Below, in pieces: positions 16,183 through 25,564 of a stretch of 43,558 bases of DNA. Both the position numbers and the translations under genes were made by a program. The notes under the pieces are model-generated. The model had not been told where the DNA came from, made no database searches, and saw nothing but the letters and a program-made list of their open reading frames with translations. This stretch comes from an uncultured Mucispirillum sp. (GTDB lineage Bacteria; Chrysiogenota; Deferribacteres; Deferribacterales; Mucispirillaceae). How positions within the stretch are numbered: the stretch's first letter is position 1; each line of letters opens with the position of its first letter. The stretch is from assembly GCA_944325215.1 (NCBI GenBank), contig CALUZC010000022.1, forward strand, positions 1 through 43,558, in the 5' to 3' direction.

Positions 16183-16893
16183 CTATTTTGCTATTTTATA
16201 CCCTATACCTGAAACTGTCTGGATAATTGAAGGGTTTTTAGGGTTGCGTTCTATTTTCTGCCTTAAATTTTGAATATGCACATCAAGACTTCTACTCCAT
16301 CTATAAAGTGTATTCTTACCCCATAAATCTTCTATAATAGTATCCCTGTTTAATGTTTCACCCATATGTTTAGAAAAGTAAACTAAAAGCTCAAATTCCT
16401 TAGGTGTTAAATTAATAGGTTCATTATCATTTCTAAAAACATGGCGTTTATTGTAATCGATTTTTAAGCCGTGAAATAAAATAGTGCCGTCACTTTCTGC
16501 TCCATTACTTTCCATATGTTTTTCAGCACGGCGTAAAACTGCTTTTATACGTGCAATTAGTTCCATATTTTCAAAGGGTTTTGAAATATAGTCATCTGCT
16601 CCATATTCTAAACATATTACTTTATCAGATACACTGTCATTTGCAGAAACCATTATAATAGGCACATTGCTTTCCTGCCTTATTAATTTACATAGCTGCT
16701 GGCCATTAATATCTGGTAAAGATATATCTAAAAGTATAACATCAAACTTTTCTTTTCTAAATATTTCAATACCCTGCATACCAGTATTGGCAGAAACTAC
16801 ACAGTATTTTTCCAGTGTTAAAAACATGTTAAGAAGTTCGCATATTTCTTTATCATCATCTACTATTAATATTTTTTTACATATTTCAGCCAT
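16183..16893 (-). CDS. OmpR/PhoB-type response regulator without visible kinase
   Basis: A 236-residue two-domain regulator. The receiver domain (1-120) has the acidic triad at 12-14, phospho-acceptor Asp56 (VILLDISLPD), Ser83 and Lys105 (ISKPFE), all as in active family members. The C-terminal winged helix (about 135-236) has LTPKEFELLVYF, RSLDVHIQNLRQKIE and the final VSGIGYKI hairpin. It should bind direct-repeat operators near promoters in the cytoplasm. No histidine kinase is adjacent on either side, so its input is unknown. It sits 13 bases after the LarA-like gene and 17 bases before the secreted-protein gene. Confidence 0.93.
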   Translation of the reverse strand: MAEICKKILIVDDDKEICELLNMFLTLEKYCVVSANTGMQGIEIFRKEKFDVILLDISLPDINGQQLCKLIRQESNVPIIMVSANDSVSDKVICLEYGADDYISKPFENMELIARIKAVLRRAEKHMESNGAESDGTILFHGLKIDYNKRHVFRNDNEPINLTPKEFELLVYFSKHMGETLNRDTIIEDLWGKNTLYRWSRSLDVHIQNLRQKIERNPKNPSIIQTVSGIGYKIAK

Positions 16894-16906
16894 ATTTATG
16901 CACCTT

Positions 16907-18031
16907 TTAAAGTTCTACCATGTTATGGCAGTTAGCAAGAAAATTATTATATTCATCATCTTTTAATGGGTTTAAGCCAGCCTGTATTAATTTATCATTT
17001 AAATCTTCATTAAAGGGCAGGGCAATATGATAATTTAATGTATAATATTTTAATATAAAACTAAAAAATACTTCCATATAGTTATCTTCATTAATTGATG
17101 AAACTATTTCTTCAAGTGTATTATTATAAAAACATTCTTGAAAAGTTTTATTACCAAAAGATTTCATATCATCAATATTAATTAAAAGCCTGCCGCCTTT
17201 TAGAAGCATTTTGCAAGCTGATTCTATTAAAGATATCATATATATTACATTATTATAGCATTTAATATTTAACTTTATACCATCATATAATGTGGCTGGT
17301 TTTAGTTTATTATAATATGAAGAAATAATATTCTGAGCTTCTATTTGGCTAATAAATACATCGCCAGAAAAAACAGGGTGTTTTATTTCATCTTCATATT
17401 TATAATCTGAAACAATATTTACAGCAAAACCATGAACAGCTTTTCCTGCAGTAACAAGCCCTTCACGCATACTTTCATATATAGGATTGCGGATTGTAAC
17501 ACCAGAAAATAATTTTGAAAAACTGCTGGTACTTACAATATCTTGTAAAGCATACTTTAATACCTGCATTATAGTTTTATCAGCAGTAATATTTGTGAAA
17601 AGGGTGGAAATACTGCCTAAAAAACCACCAAATGTATTAAGAATTACAGAACTTATAACTATAATTAAATCATAATCTTTAATGGATTTATGAACAAGCA
17701 TAGCAGCTCTGCCTGCTGCTGCACCAAAAAAATCATACTCATTAGCGTTAGATTTATTAAAAATTACTTCATATTCCTTATATTTTTCAGGTATAAAAAA
17801 ACCTGCCATATGAACTTTTTTACCACTGCATAATTTCAAAAAATACTCATATACACTTTCAGAAATATCCGGGCTTGTAATAAAAAGTATATTATTAGCA
17901 TCATTTATCTGACTTTTTAATGGTTCAGCCATAAAAGGTTCATTAATTGATTTTTCAATATCATCAATATTAACATTAATACATTTTAATGAATTATCCA
18001 CCAATCTTAGACATTGTCCGTTTAAAATCAT
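16907..18031 (-). CDS. Degenerate LarA-like (DUF2088) protein
   Basis: A 374-residue protein with the layout of the LarA lactate-racemase superfamily. A first domain (NNILFITSPDISESVYEYFLKL) is followed by DYDLIIVISSVILNTFGGFLGSIS (about residues 125-148), where LarA proteins have an Asp-Leu-Val-Ile segment followed by a Gly-rich loop. Then come IRNPIYESMREG and VNIVSDYKYEDEIKHPVFSGDVF. The Lys-bearing loop that anchors the nickel-pincer cofactor and the usual histidines are not evident, so catalysis may be lost or changed. I chose ATG 18031, which has GGAG seven bases upstream; an in-frame GTG at 18055 has no better site. It overlaps moaA by 38 bases. This is a low-similarity call made by eye. 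Confidence 0.42.
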   Translation of the reverse strand: MILNGQCLRLVDNSLKCINVNIDDIEKSINEPFMAEPLKSQINDANNILFITSPDISESVYEYFLKLCSGKKVHMAGFFIPEKYKEYEVIFNKSNANEYDFFGAAAGRAAMLVHKSIKDYDLIIVISSVILNTFGGFLGSISTLFTNITADKTIMQVLKYALQDIVSTSSFSKLFSGVTIRNPIYESMREGLVTAGKAVHGFAVNIVSDYKYEDEIKHPVFSGDVFISQIEAQNIISSYYNKLKPATLYDGIKLNIKCYNNVIYMISLIESACKMLLKGGRLLINIDDMKSFGNKTFQECFYNNTLEEIVSSINEDNYMEVFFSFILKYYTLNYHIALPFNEDLNDKLIQAGLNPLKDDEYNNFLANCHNMVEL

Positions 18032-18986
18032 ATTTTTGCTCCGTATCGGTAACACTATGCTTATCTTTCTTTGAGTCTAAAGACTCCATTATCATATTAA
18101 TAAGCATATCTTCATCACGTTTTTTTAAAACATCTTTTATATCTATTTCTTTATCAGAAAGTAAACAAGGGCGAATTTTACCATCAGATGTAAGCCTTAA
18201 TTTATCACAATCTGAACAAAAATGGTTAGAAATAGGTGTAATAATACCTACTATACCACCATTATTAAGTTTATAGTTAACAGCAGGGCCAGAATTAATA
18301 TCCCTTGGCAGCTCTACTGGTTCATATTTTGCAAGACGTTTAATTATATCATCACCATAAATAATATTATCCTGTCCCCAGTCATCTGCATTACCTATTG
18401 GCATAAATTCTATAAACCTGCATATTACATTATATTTTGCTGCAAGGTTTGCAAAATCTTCTATTTCATCATCATTAAAATCTCTAATAATAACAGAGTT
18501 TACTTTTACAGGTCTAATACCTATACTAGAAGCAAGTTCTATACCCTTTAAAATATCATCAGTTTTATCAAAACCAGTAATATATTTATTTCTTTCAGGT
18601 TTTAAAGAATCAAGGCTGATATTAAGCCTTTTTACACCAGCATTATATAAATCTTGAGCATATTTATATAAAAGAGAACCATTTGTAGTAACCATTACTT
18701 CATTAATATTTGCTATTTTTGTAAGCTTAGATAAAAACTCAATTATACCTTTTCTAACTAAAGGCTCCCCACCAGTAACCCTTATTCTATTAACACCAAG
18801 TTTTGAAAAAACTTCAGCAGCAAATAAAATATCTTCATACCTTAAAATATCATCACATTCCAGCATATGAAAATCATTGTTTGGCATACAGTATTTACAT
18901 CTAAAATTACATCTGTCTGTTACAGAGATTCTTAAATACTTAAGCCTTCTGCCAAAAGAATCTATTGCTTCATTAATATTATTCAT
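17994..18986 (-). CDS. moaA: GTP 3',8-cyclase MoaA
   Basis: A 330-residue radical SAM enzyme for the first step of molybdenum-cofactor synthesis (GTP to 3',8-cyclo-GTP). The N-terminal cluster motif is RCNFRCKYC (Cys26, Cys30, Cys33), followed by RVTGGEPLVR. The second 4Fe-4S site is the C-terminal HFCSDCDKLRLTSDGKIRPCL. The protein ends in Gly-Gly, the tail known to be needed for MoaA activity. It overlaps tatC by eight bases and the LarA-like gene by 38 bases, within one minus-strand operon. moaC and moaE are not in the window. Confidence 0.95.
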   Translation of the reverse strand: MNNINEAIDSFGRRLKYLRISVTDRCNFRCKYCMPNNDFHMLECDDILRYEDILFAAEVFSKLGVNRIRVTGGEPLVRKGIIEFLSKLTKIANINEVMVTTNGSLLYKYAQDLYNAGVKRLNISLDSLKPERNKYITGFDKTDDILKGIELASSIGIRPVKVNSVIIRDFNDDEIEDFANLAAKYNVICRFIEFMPIGNADDWGQDNIIYGDDIIKRLAKYEPVELPRDINSGPAVNYKLNNGGIVGIITPISNHFCSDCDKLRLTSDGKIRPCLLSDKEIDIKDVLKKRDEDMLINMIMESLDSKKDKHSVTDTEQKYDFKRTMSKIGG

Positions 18987-19782
18987 ATATCGCCACTTCT
19001 TTTATATTTTCTGGCTCTCTGCCAAAAACTTTTGCTATATATATGCTTAACTGGTATAATAAAAGCAGTGGAAACGCCATAATAAGCTGCGAAAAAGGGT
19101 CAGGTGGTGTTAATATGGCAGCTAATATAAAAATTATAACAATAGCATATCTTCTATATTTTATAAGCATTTCTTCATTAATAATACCAATTTTAGCCAA
19201 TAAAAACACAATGGCAGGCAGTTCAAAAACAATACCAAAAGCAAGCACAAGCTGCATAACAAAATCTATATAGTCACTCATTGCAAGTGTTGCAGTAACA
19301 TTATAAGCTGCATTTTGAGCATAGCTTAAGAAAAACTTAAACCCAAAAGGAAAAACTATAAAATATGCAAAAGCAGCACCTATTATAAAAAGTATGCTTG
19401 CAAAAAATACAAAGCTGTATATATACCTTCGTTCATGCATATAAAGACCTGGTGCAATAAATAACCATAACTGGTATAATATAAAGGGCATAGATACCAT
19501 TAAAGCAGCAATAAATGATACTTTTACTTCTACAAAAAACATTTCAGCAACTTTAAGCATAGTAAGGGAAGAACCTTCTGGTAATGCACTTAATATTGGT
19601 GCCTGAAAAAAATGCACTAAAGTTTTACCCTGAGAGTAGCCTGCAATAAATAAAACAACTAAAACTATTAGTATATATTTCAGACGTTTTTTTATTTCTT
19701 CTAAATGTTCTATTAAAGGATATTCTTCCTGAACTTGTTTTGTGTTTTTATTAATATTTAAATTTTTATCCACTAAAATCAA
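18979..19782 (-). CDS. tatC: Twin-arginine translocase subunit TatC
   Basis: A 267-residue polytopic inner-membrane protein with about six transmembrane segments. The signature EYPLIEHLEEIKKRLKY leads into the first membrane helix, followed by FFVEVKVSFIAALMVSMPFILYQLW with the conserved Glu, and ALPFIL-like and FGIVFELPAIVFLL segments. It recognises twin-arginine signal peptides. The TTG start overlaps the tatA/B stop by four bases (TTGA). A GTG at 19773 has better spacing from the AAGG at 19783-19786 and would shorten the protein by three residues. Together with moaA it fits export of molybdoenzymes. Confidence 0.95.
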   Translation of the reverse strand: MILVDKNLNINKNTKQVQEEYPLIEHLEEIKKRLKYILIVLVVLFIAGYSQGKTLVHFFQAPILSALPEGSSLTMLKVAEMFFVEVKVSFIAALMVSMPFILYQLWLFIAPGLYMHERRYIYSFVFFASILFIIGAAFAYFIVFPFGFKFFLSYAQNAAYNVTATLAMSDYIDFVMQLVLAFGIVFELPAIVFLLAKIGIINEEMLIKYRRYAIVIIFILAAILTPPDPFSQLIMAFPLLLLYQLSIYIAKVFGREPENIKEVAIYE

Positions 19783-20111
19783 CCTTGATTATTTTCATTA
19801 TCTTCAAATTTAGATTTTCTAACACCTGCCTCACTAGAACTGCCGCTTGTGTTGGTATCAAATTTATCTTCCCACTGGCTTTTATATTGTTCTGCATACG
19901 TTTGTATTTTATCAGTTCTTTCTGCTGGTTTTTTAGTGTATTGCACATTATCTTCAATATTAACAGATTGCTTCATTTCATTAAAAGTTCTTTTAAATTC
20001 GCCATAGCCTTTACCAATAGACTTTGCCACATCTGGCAGTCTTTTAGGACCAACAACAAATAATATAACCAGGGCAATAACTAATAACTCCCACATACTA
20101 AGACCAAACAT
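19779..20111 (-). CDS. Tat translocase subunit, TatA/TatB family
   Basis: A 110-residue protein with one N-terminal membrane helix (FGLSMWELLVIALVILFVVG), the hinge GPKRLPDVA, then an amphipathic helix (KSIGKGYGEFKRTFNEMKQ) and an acidic, disordered tail. These are the hallmarks of TatA/TatB. The Gly-Pro hinge and Lys-Arg-Leu-Pro are present in both, so I do not assign A or B; only one such gene is in this operon. AGAGG precedes the ATG. It is the first gene of the tat-moaA operon. Confidence 0.9.
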   Translation of the reverse strand: MFGLSMWELLVIALVILFVVGPKRLPDVAKSIGKGYGEFKRTFNEMKQSVNIEDNVQYTKKPAERTDKIQTYAEQYKSQWEDKFDTNTSGSSSEAGVRKSKFEDNENNQG

Positions 20112-20379
20112 AAAAAAGCCTCTTTTATAATTTAATTATCATATATTATGCATTAAATAGCTTTAAATTTCAAGTATAAATCTATCCTGTATATGACTAT
20201 ATATAATAATGTTTTGAAAATACATTAGTTAATAAAAATACATATATTATAAATAAAGAATAAATTAATAAATATTAAATTGAATATATAAGCAGTTTAT
20301 ATAATATATTAAAAATATATCATATATTTAAAAAATAAACTTATGGAATTGGCATTAAATGGATAATAGTAGAATAAAA
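20112..20379. other. AT-rich intergenic region with no gene seen
   Basis: Between the first tat gene and the terminator of the pyrophosphatase gene, both read on the minus strand, the sequence is almost pure A and T. It must hold the promoter for the tat-moaA operon, but no -35/-10 pair stands out, and I see no RNA gene or coding frame here. Confidence 0.6.
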
Positions 20380-20400
20380 GAGCAGGTATAAAACCTGCTC
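20371..20400 (-). terminator. Rho-independent terminator of hppA
   Basis: Read on the minus strand, GAGCAGGT (20400-20393) pairs perfectly with ACCTGCTC (20387-20380) around a 5-base loop, followed by TTTT at 20379-20376. Confidence 0.88.
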
Positions 20401-20412
20401 AATATTATATAC

Positions 20413-22473
20413 TTATAAATTTGCAAGTATCGGAGCAATAATTAATGCAACAATACTCATTAATTTTATTAATATGTTCATAGCAGGACCAGATGTATCT
20501 TTAAATGGGTCACCTACTGTATCGCCAACTACTGCAGCTTTATGGGCTTCTCCACCTTTTGATTCACCCTCTACATCACCTTTTTCAATAGCTTTTTTAG
20601 CATTATCCCAAGCACCACCCGAGTTTGCCATAAGTAAAGCTAAAAGCACACCTGTAACAGTTGCTCCACCAAGCATACCACCAAGTGCTTCTTTACCTAA
20701 TGTAAAGCCTATTAATACAGGCATAACTGCTGCTAAAACGCCGGGCAGTATCATCTCTTTTAATGCTGCACTTGTAGAAATATCAACACATCTTTTAGGG
20801 TCCGGCTTTGCACCTTCCTTGCCTTCTAATAAGCCCGGAATTTCCCTAAACTGCCTTCTAATTTCTTCCACCATTTTACCTGCTGCCTTACCAACAGAAG
20901 TCATTGTTAATGCACCCACTATAAATGGAAGTAAACCACCAATAAATGTGCCTACTATAACTAATGGGTCAGTAAGGTTTATACTTTCAATTTTTGCAGC
21001 TGTTGCATAAGCTGAAAATAATGCAAGGGCAGTCAATGCTGCACTGCCTATGGCAAAGCCTTTGCCCATAGCTGCTGTTGTATTACCTAAAGAATCAAGA
21101 TTATCTGTAATTTTTCTAACATCGCTTCCTAATCCACTCATTTCAGATATACCACCAGCATTATCAGCAATAGGGCCGTATGCATCAACAGTCATAGTAA
21201 CACCTACTGTAGCAAGCATACCAACTGCAGCTATGCCTATACCATAAAGCCCTGCCAACTGAAAGCTTACTATTATTGCAATGCATATAATTAAGATAGG
21301 CCATATGGTAGATTCTAAACCAACTGCAAAACCTTGTATAATATTTGTAGCAGGGCCAGTTTTTGAAGCTCTTGCAATTCTCATCATAGGCGAACCTGAT
21401 GTATAAAATTCAGTAACAAGCCCTATAAATGTACCTGCTAATGTGCCACAAAGCACTGCAAAAAATACATTAGTAGATAATGAGAGTATTCCTGTAACAC
21501 CAAAGTATGCAAATATTAAAAATAAACCTGCACCAATAAATGTTGAATATCTTAATGCTTTAGCAGGGTCAGAATTTTTTAATATTTTCATGGAAATAAC
21601 ACCAACTAAAGAAGCAATTAACCCTAATGCTGCAAACATAACAGGGGTAAGCATTAATGCTGAACGAGTAGCATCAATTTCTGCTTGTGATGGGTTTTGA
21701 CCTGTTGCAAGGGTAGCAACTGTGGCAGCTGTTGCTGTTGCTGCTATTGCAATTGTTGCAATTATTGCACCAACATATGATTCAAAAATATCTGCCCCCA
21801 TACCTGCAATATCGCCAACGTTATCACCAACATTATCAGCAATAACACCCGGATTTCTTGGGTCATCTTCTGGAATACCAGCTTCCACCTTACCAACTAA
21901 ATCAGCACCTACATCGGCAGCTTTAGTATAAATACCACCACCAACACGAGAGAAAAGTGCAATACTTGATGCACCCATTGCAAAACCATTAATATATTGA
22001 GCATTTTCAGGAGTACCTAAAAGTATGTATAATATACCTACGCCAAATAAACCAAGGGAAGCAACAGCTAAGCCCATAACAGCACCACCGTTATATGATA
22101 CTGATAATGCCTTTGCAATCCCTGAGCTTCTTGCTGCTTCTGATGTTCTTACATTTGCTTTAGTAGCTGCACTCATACCAAAAAAGCCAGCTAAAACAGA
22201 AGAAACAGCACCAAAAACAAAGGCTAAAGCTGTTTTTATACCAAGCCCCGGTGCAAATATCATTAACGCAGCCACAATTATAATGAAAACTGCTAAAACT
22301 TTATATTCTCTAAATAAAAATGCCATAGCACCCTCATGAATAGAAGCTGCTATCTCCCTCATCTTATCATTGCCATCAGGCTGTTTTTTTACTGCAAGGT
22401 AAATAATAAATGCAGCAAGGATACCTACTATACCAATAATAGGCATTATAAGAGTATAGCTTGTAAAATCCAT
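20413..22473 (-). CDS. hppA: Membrane-bound ion-translocating pyrophosphatase, K+-dependent type
   Basis: A 686-residue integral membrane protein with about 16 transmembrane helices. It hydrolyses pyrophosphate and pumps H+ or Na+. The substrate motifs are intact: [22 protein letters not shown] (about 200-221), and [17 protein letters not shown] near the C-terminus. The segment [18 protein letters not shown] carries Ala where K+-independent enzymes carry Lys, so it belongs to the K+-dependent group. That group contains both proton and sodium pumps, and I cannot tell which this is. ACAGGAGGAAAGT precedes the ATG. It has its own terminator and follows pth by a short gap, so it could be partly co-transcribed. 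Confidence 0.95.
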   Translation of the reverse strand: MDFTSYTLIMPIIGIVGILAAFIIYLAVKKQPDGNDKMREIAASIHEGAMAFLFREYKVLAVFIIIVAALMIFAPGLGIKTALAFVFGAVSSVLAGFFGMSAATKANVRTSEAARSSGIAKALSVSYNGGAVMGLAVASLGLFGVGILYILLGTPENAQYINGFAMGASSIALFSRVGGGIYTKAADVGADLVGKVEAGIPEDDPRNPGVIADNVGDNVGDIAGMGADIFESYVGAIIATIAIAATATAATVATLATGQNPSQAEIDATRSALMLTPVMFAALGLIASLVGVISMKILKNSDPAKALRYSTFIGAGLFLIFAYFGVTGILSLSTNVFFAVLCGTLAGTFIGLVTEFYTSGSPMMRIARASKTGPATNIIQGFAVGLESTIWPILIICIAIIVSFQLAGLYGIGIAAVGMLATVGVTMTVDAYGPIADNAGGISEMSGLGSDVRKITDNLDSLGNTTAAMGKGFAIGSAALTALALFSAYATAAKIESINLTDPLVIVGTFIGGLLPFIVGALTMTSVGKAAGKMVEEIRRQFREIPGLLEGKEGAKPDPKRCVDISTSAALKEMILPGVLAAVMPVLIGFTLGKEALGGMLGGATVTGVLLALLMANSGGAWDNAKKAIEKGDVEGESKGGEAHKAAVVGDTVGDPFKDTSGPAMNILIKLMSIVALIIAPILANL

Positions 22474-22546
22474 ACTTTCCTCCTGTATAATTATTATAGT
22501 TATTTACTAGGTAATAGTTATAAAATATTACCTAATTCTTATTATC

Positions 22547-23104
22547 TTACTGGTTATATATACTCATGGCTTTATTTAAGCCGTTATCTAGCATTTCTAT
22601 ACAAGCACTCACACCTTTTTCAATAAATTCATCATATAATTTTATTTCTTCAGGTTTATATTTTCCAAGCACATAAGATACTGTATCTTTAGAATTATCC
22701 CTGCCTATACCCATCTTTAAGCGGGGAAAATCCTGTGAACCTAAACATTCAATAATAGATTTTAAACCATTATGACCACCTGCTGAACCATTACGACGCA
22801 GCTTTAATGTGGCATATGGTATATTCATTTCATCATGTATTATAAAAATATCACTAACATCAATTTTATAAAAATTGGCAAGGGCAGCAACCGACCTGCC
22901 AGATAAATTCATAAATGTTTGTGGTTTTAAAAGGTAAAGCTTTTCATTATTATACCTAACTTCTGCTAAAAGCCCATCAAACTTATCTATAAATGATACA
23001 TTTAATTTATCTGCTAAAGTATCAAGCACTTCAAAACCAATATTATGGCGTGTTCCTGTATATTTATCTCCCGGATTGCCAAGCCCTGCAATAATTTTTA
23101 CCAC
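22547..23104 (-). CDS. pth: Peptidyl-tRNA hydrolase
   Basis: A 185-residue enzyme that recycles peptidyl-tRNA. The catalytic His20 is in GLGNPGDKYTGTRHNIGF, with Asn21 next to it; the catalytic Asp is in FIIHDEMNIP, and RRNGSAGGHNGLKSI follows. Length is standard. The start is GTG, two bases after the prs stop, with GGTGA inside the end of prs as its ribosome site. It is the last gene of the TPR-lolB-ispE-prs-pth run. Confidence 0.95.
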   Translation of the reverse strand: MVKIIAGLGNPGDKYTGTRHNIGFEVLDTLADKLNVSFIDKFDGLLAEVRYNNEKLYLLKPQTFMNLSGRSVAALANFYKIDVSDIFIIHDEMNIPYATLKLRRNGSAGGHNGLKSIIECLGSQDFPRLKMGIGRDNSKDTVSYVLGKYKPEEIKLYDEFIEKGVSACIEMLDNGLNKAMSIYNQ

Positions 23105-23106
23105 TA

Positions 23107-24051
23107 TTAATCACCTGTAAAAAGTGAAGATATACTTTCTTTATTATGTATTCTTTCAATAGATGTTGCCAAAATTCCTGAAACAGTTAATATTTCTAAT
23201 TTTGCAAAATCTTTTAATCTTGTATTATCTATCGTATCAGTTATTATAATTTTTTCTATAACACTTGCACCAATTCTATCAATAGCTGGGCCTGATAATA
23301 TGCCATGAGTTGCCATAGCTTTAACAGATACTGCACCATTATCAATTAATGCAGCTGCAGCTTCAGTTAATGTGCCTGCTGTATCTATCATATCATCAAT
23401 TAATATACATTTTTTACCTGCTACTTCACCAATAACATGCATAACTTTTGCCACATTAGGACCAGAGCGGCGTTTATCTATAATGGCAAGGGGCATACCA
23501 AATTTTTTTGCATAAGTTCTAGCACGAGCCACACCACCTGCATCAGGGGAAACAATAACTGTTTCATCATCACATAAATTATTGTCCTGCATATATTTAT
23601 AAAACACAGGTAATGCATAAAGGTTATCAACTGGTATATCAAAAAAACCTTGAATCTGGCCAGCGTGTAAATCCATTGTAACAACTCTATCCACACCAGA
23701 AACAGTAATTAAGTTTGAAATAAGCTTTGCAGTAATAGGCACACGTGGTTCACTGGCTCTATCCTGCCTGCTGTAACCAAAATATGGCATAATTGCTGTA
23801 ATAGTATTTGCAGAAGCTCTGCGTAAAGCATCTGCCATTACCATAAGCTCCATAAGGTTTGTATCAGATGGTGCATTAGTAGGCTGAACAATAAAAACAT
23901 CTCGCCCCCTAACACTCTCATTTATTTTTACCATTATTTCCCCATCTGAAAACTTGGAAACTGTAGCAGCACCAAGCCTCATACCAAGGCGGGAAACTAT
24001 ACCTTCTGCCAAACTTTTGTTTGAATTACCTGAAAAAATTAAAAAATCCAT
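23107..24051 (-). CDS. prs: Ribose-phosphate pyrophosphokinase (PRPP synthetase)
   Basis: A 314-residue class I PRPP synthetase, which makes phosphoribosyl pyrophosphate from ribose 5-phosphate and ATP for nucleotide, His and Trp synthesis. Visible motifs are KFSDGEIMVKINESVRGRD (about 36-54), YSRQDRAS, MDLHAGQIQGFFDIPVDNL and the PRPP loop CILIDDMIDTAGTL (about 215-228). GGGG lies five bases before the ATG. It starts nine bases after ispE. Confidence 0.96.
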   Translation of the reverse strand: MDFLIFSGNSNKSLAEGIVSRLGMRLGAATVSKFSDGEIMVKINESVRGRDVFIVQPTNAPSDTNLMELMVMADALRRASANTITAIMPYFGYSRQDRASEPRVPITAKLISNLITVSGVDRVVTMDLHAGQIQGFFDIPVDNLYALPVFYKYMQDNNLCDDETVIVSPDAGGVARARTYAKKFGMPLAIIDKRRSGPNVAKVMHVIGEVAGKKCILIDDMIDTAGTLTEAAAALIDNGAVSVKAMATHGILSGPAIDRIGASVIEKIIITDTIDNTRLKDFAKLEILTVSGILATSIERIHNKESISSLFTGD

Positions 24052-24060
24052 TTTAACCCC

Positions 24061-24921
24061 TTAAATTAAGCCGTTTTTTGCAACAGACGCCTTTTCGATA
24101 AAATATGAACCATATTGTTCTTTTGCTTTATTATAAGCATTATTTAAATCATTTTCATTTTCATACACTGCAAAAACAGTAGAACCAGAACCACTCATTA
24201 ATGCATAACCGTTTGTATGGTTATTTAAAAAGTCCACCATTTCTGCAACTTTATGATGTAATTGTAAAACTACACTCTGCATATCGTTTACCATTATACC
24301 TTTCAGTTCTTCAAAAGTATACATTTTTTTTATTTTGTCAAGAGCATTTATATTACTATATGATAAATTAGGGTGATTGTATATCTCTTTGGTAGATATA
24401 AAGATATTTGGATTAATAATAAGCAGGTATAAGGGTGGTAATATAGGGGCAGGCTCTAAAATTTCACCTCTGCCTAAAGCAACCATAGGGTTATCATAAA
24501 GAAAAAAAACAGTATCGCTGCCAACTTGTGCCATTATATTTTCCATTTCCTTTATGCTTAAATTTAAATTACTTAACTTATTAACAGCTAAAAGGAATTT
24601 GGCAGCATCTGAACTGCCGCCACCAAGCCCTGCACCACTTGGTATTTTTTTATTAAGAAAAATCTCATAATTATCTGTTATATTATACTGCTCTTTTAAA
24701 ATATTATACGTTTTTAAAATTGTGTTGCTTTTATCAACTGGAATATCTTTACTAGAACATGTAAGAGTGGTGGTGGTGGATTTTTTTATATTAAGAGTAT
24801 CATAAATAGAAACAGGATAGAAAAGGGTATATATATTATGGTAACCGTCATCTCGCCTGCCTGTAATATGCAAAAATAAATTGACTTTTGCAGGGCACTT
24901 TATAGTAACCTCATTTTGCAT
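24061..24921 (-). CDS. ispE: 4-(cytidine 5'-diphospho)-2-C-methyl-D-erythritol kinase
   Basis: A 286-residue GHMP kinase of the MEP isoprenoid pathway. The N-terminal CPAKVNLFLHITGRRDDGYH carries the substrate Lys, and the ATP loop PSGAGLGGGSSDAA is at about residue 91. The C-terminal GHMP segment ALMSGSGSTVFAVY is complete. I chose ATG 24921, which has GGAG eight bases upstream; an in-frame GTG at 24930 overlaps that site. It overlaps the upstream lipoprotein gene by 11 bases. The neighbouring lolB-like and prs genes are the classic ispE neighbours. Confidence 0.94.
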   Translation of the reverse strand: MQNEVTIKCPAKVNLFLHITGRRDDGYHNIYTLFYPVSIYDTLNIKKSTTTTLTCSSKDIPVDKSNTILKTYNILKEQYNITDNYEIFLNKKIPSGAGLGGGSSDAAKFLLAVNKLSNLNLSIKEMENIMAQVGSDTVFFLYDNPMVALGRGEILEPAPILPPLYLLIINPNIFISTKEIYNHPNLSYSNINALDKIKKMYTFEELKGIMVNDMQSVVLQLHHKVAEMVDFLNNHTNGYALMSGSGSTVFAVYENENDLNNAYNKAKEQYGSYFIEKASVAKNGLI

Positions 24922-25552
24922 CTTTATCACTCCAGCCTGATTTATTTAAAAACTTAATATTTACATAGCCACTTGGAGAAGCAACTTGAATAGAGTATAG
25001 TATATTTTTTTCCCTATCCCATTCATATACTGTTTCAACCTGCCCAGCAGCATATTTATATATACGAAATTTGTCATCAGCATATATTTTATCACCGCTT
25101 TTATCTGTAAAAATATATGATGAGTTTGAAAAGGAAAGTTTACTATTTTCATCAGGCAGTGCCCTTGGTATTTTAAAAAAGCTGATTATATGAAAAATAG
25201 AATTATCAGCAATTCTTTTTATTTCTTCAGTATTTTCTTTACTTTGAGTTTTAACATCAACCTTATTATTTTCATATTTAATGGCAGCAACAGGGTTATT
25301 TAATGCACCAAGCACATTTATAAGTACTTCATCATTGCACTTTTTACTAAGCAGCACAGTAAAAGATATTTTTTGCTCACCCTTTAATGTAACATTTGCC
25401 TTACCTCTATAATTACAGTAATTAGGGGTATTTTTTGCTACAAGGGTTGTTATATTATCCAAAGTAATAGAGTGGTCTATATTATACTTTGTTAAAACAC
25501 AGCCATATGTAGAAAATATTATAATAATAAATGTAATAATATACTTTTTCAT
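24911..25552 (-). CDS. LolB-like/DUF4292 outer-membrane lipoprotein
   Basis: A 213-residue protein with a short signal peptide and lipobox FSTYGC, so it is a lipoprotein. The mature part has the strand pattern of the LolA/LolB half-barrel: NYRGKANVTLKGEQKISFTVLL, VLGALNNPVAAIKYENNKVDV, FKIP and a C-terminal VNIKFLNKSGW. LolB receives lipoproteins from LolA at the outer membrane. The similarity to true LolB is weak and the DUF4292 branch fits as well. Its position between a TPR gene and ispE is the place held by lolB in many proteobacteria, which supports the call. Confidence 0.7.
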   Translation of the reverse strand: MKKYIITFIIIIFSTYGCVLTKYNIDHSITLDNITTLVAKNTPNYCNYRGKANVTLKGEQKISFTVLLSKKCNDEVLINVLGALNNPVAAIKYENNKVDVKTQSKENTEEIKRIADNSIFHIISFFKIPRALPDENSKLSFSNSSYIFTDKSGDKIYADDKFRIYKYAAGQVETVYEWDREKNILYSIQVASPSGYVNIKFLNKSGWSDKDAK

Positions 25553-25564
25553 AAAACCTCAAAA

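Noticed and set aside
20474-22339. Several long open frames on the + strand opposite the pyrophosphatase gene
   Set aside because: The minus-strand frame encodes a complete, motif-perfect HppA. The opposite frames lack ribosome sites and family matches and are low-complexity Ala/Pro/Ser/Thr mirrors of a membrane protein.
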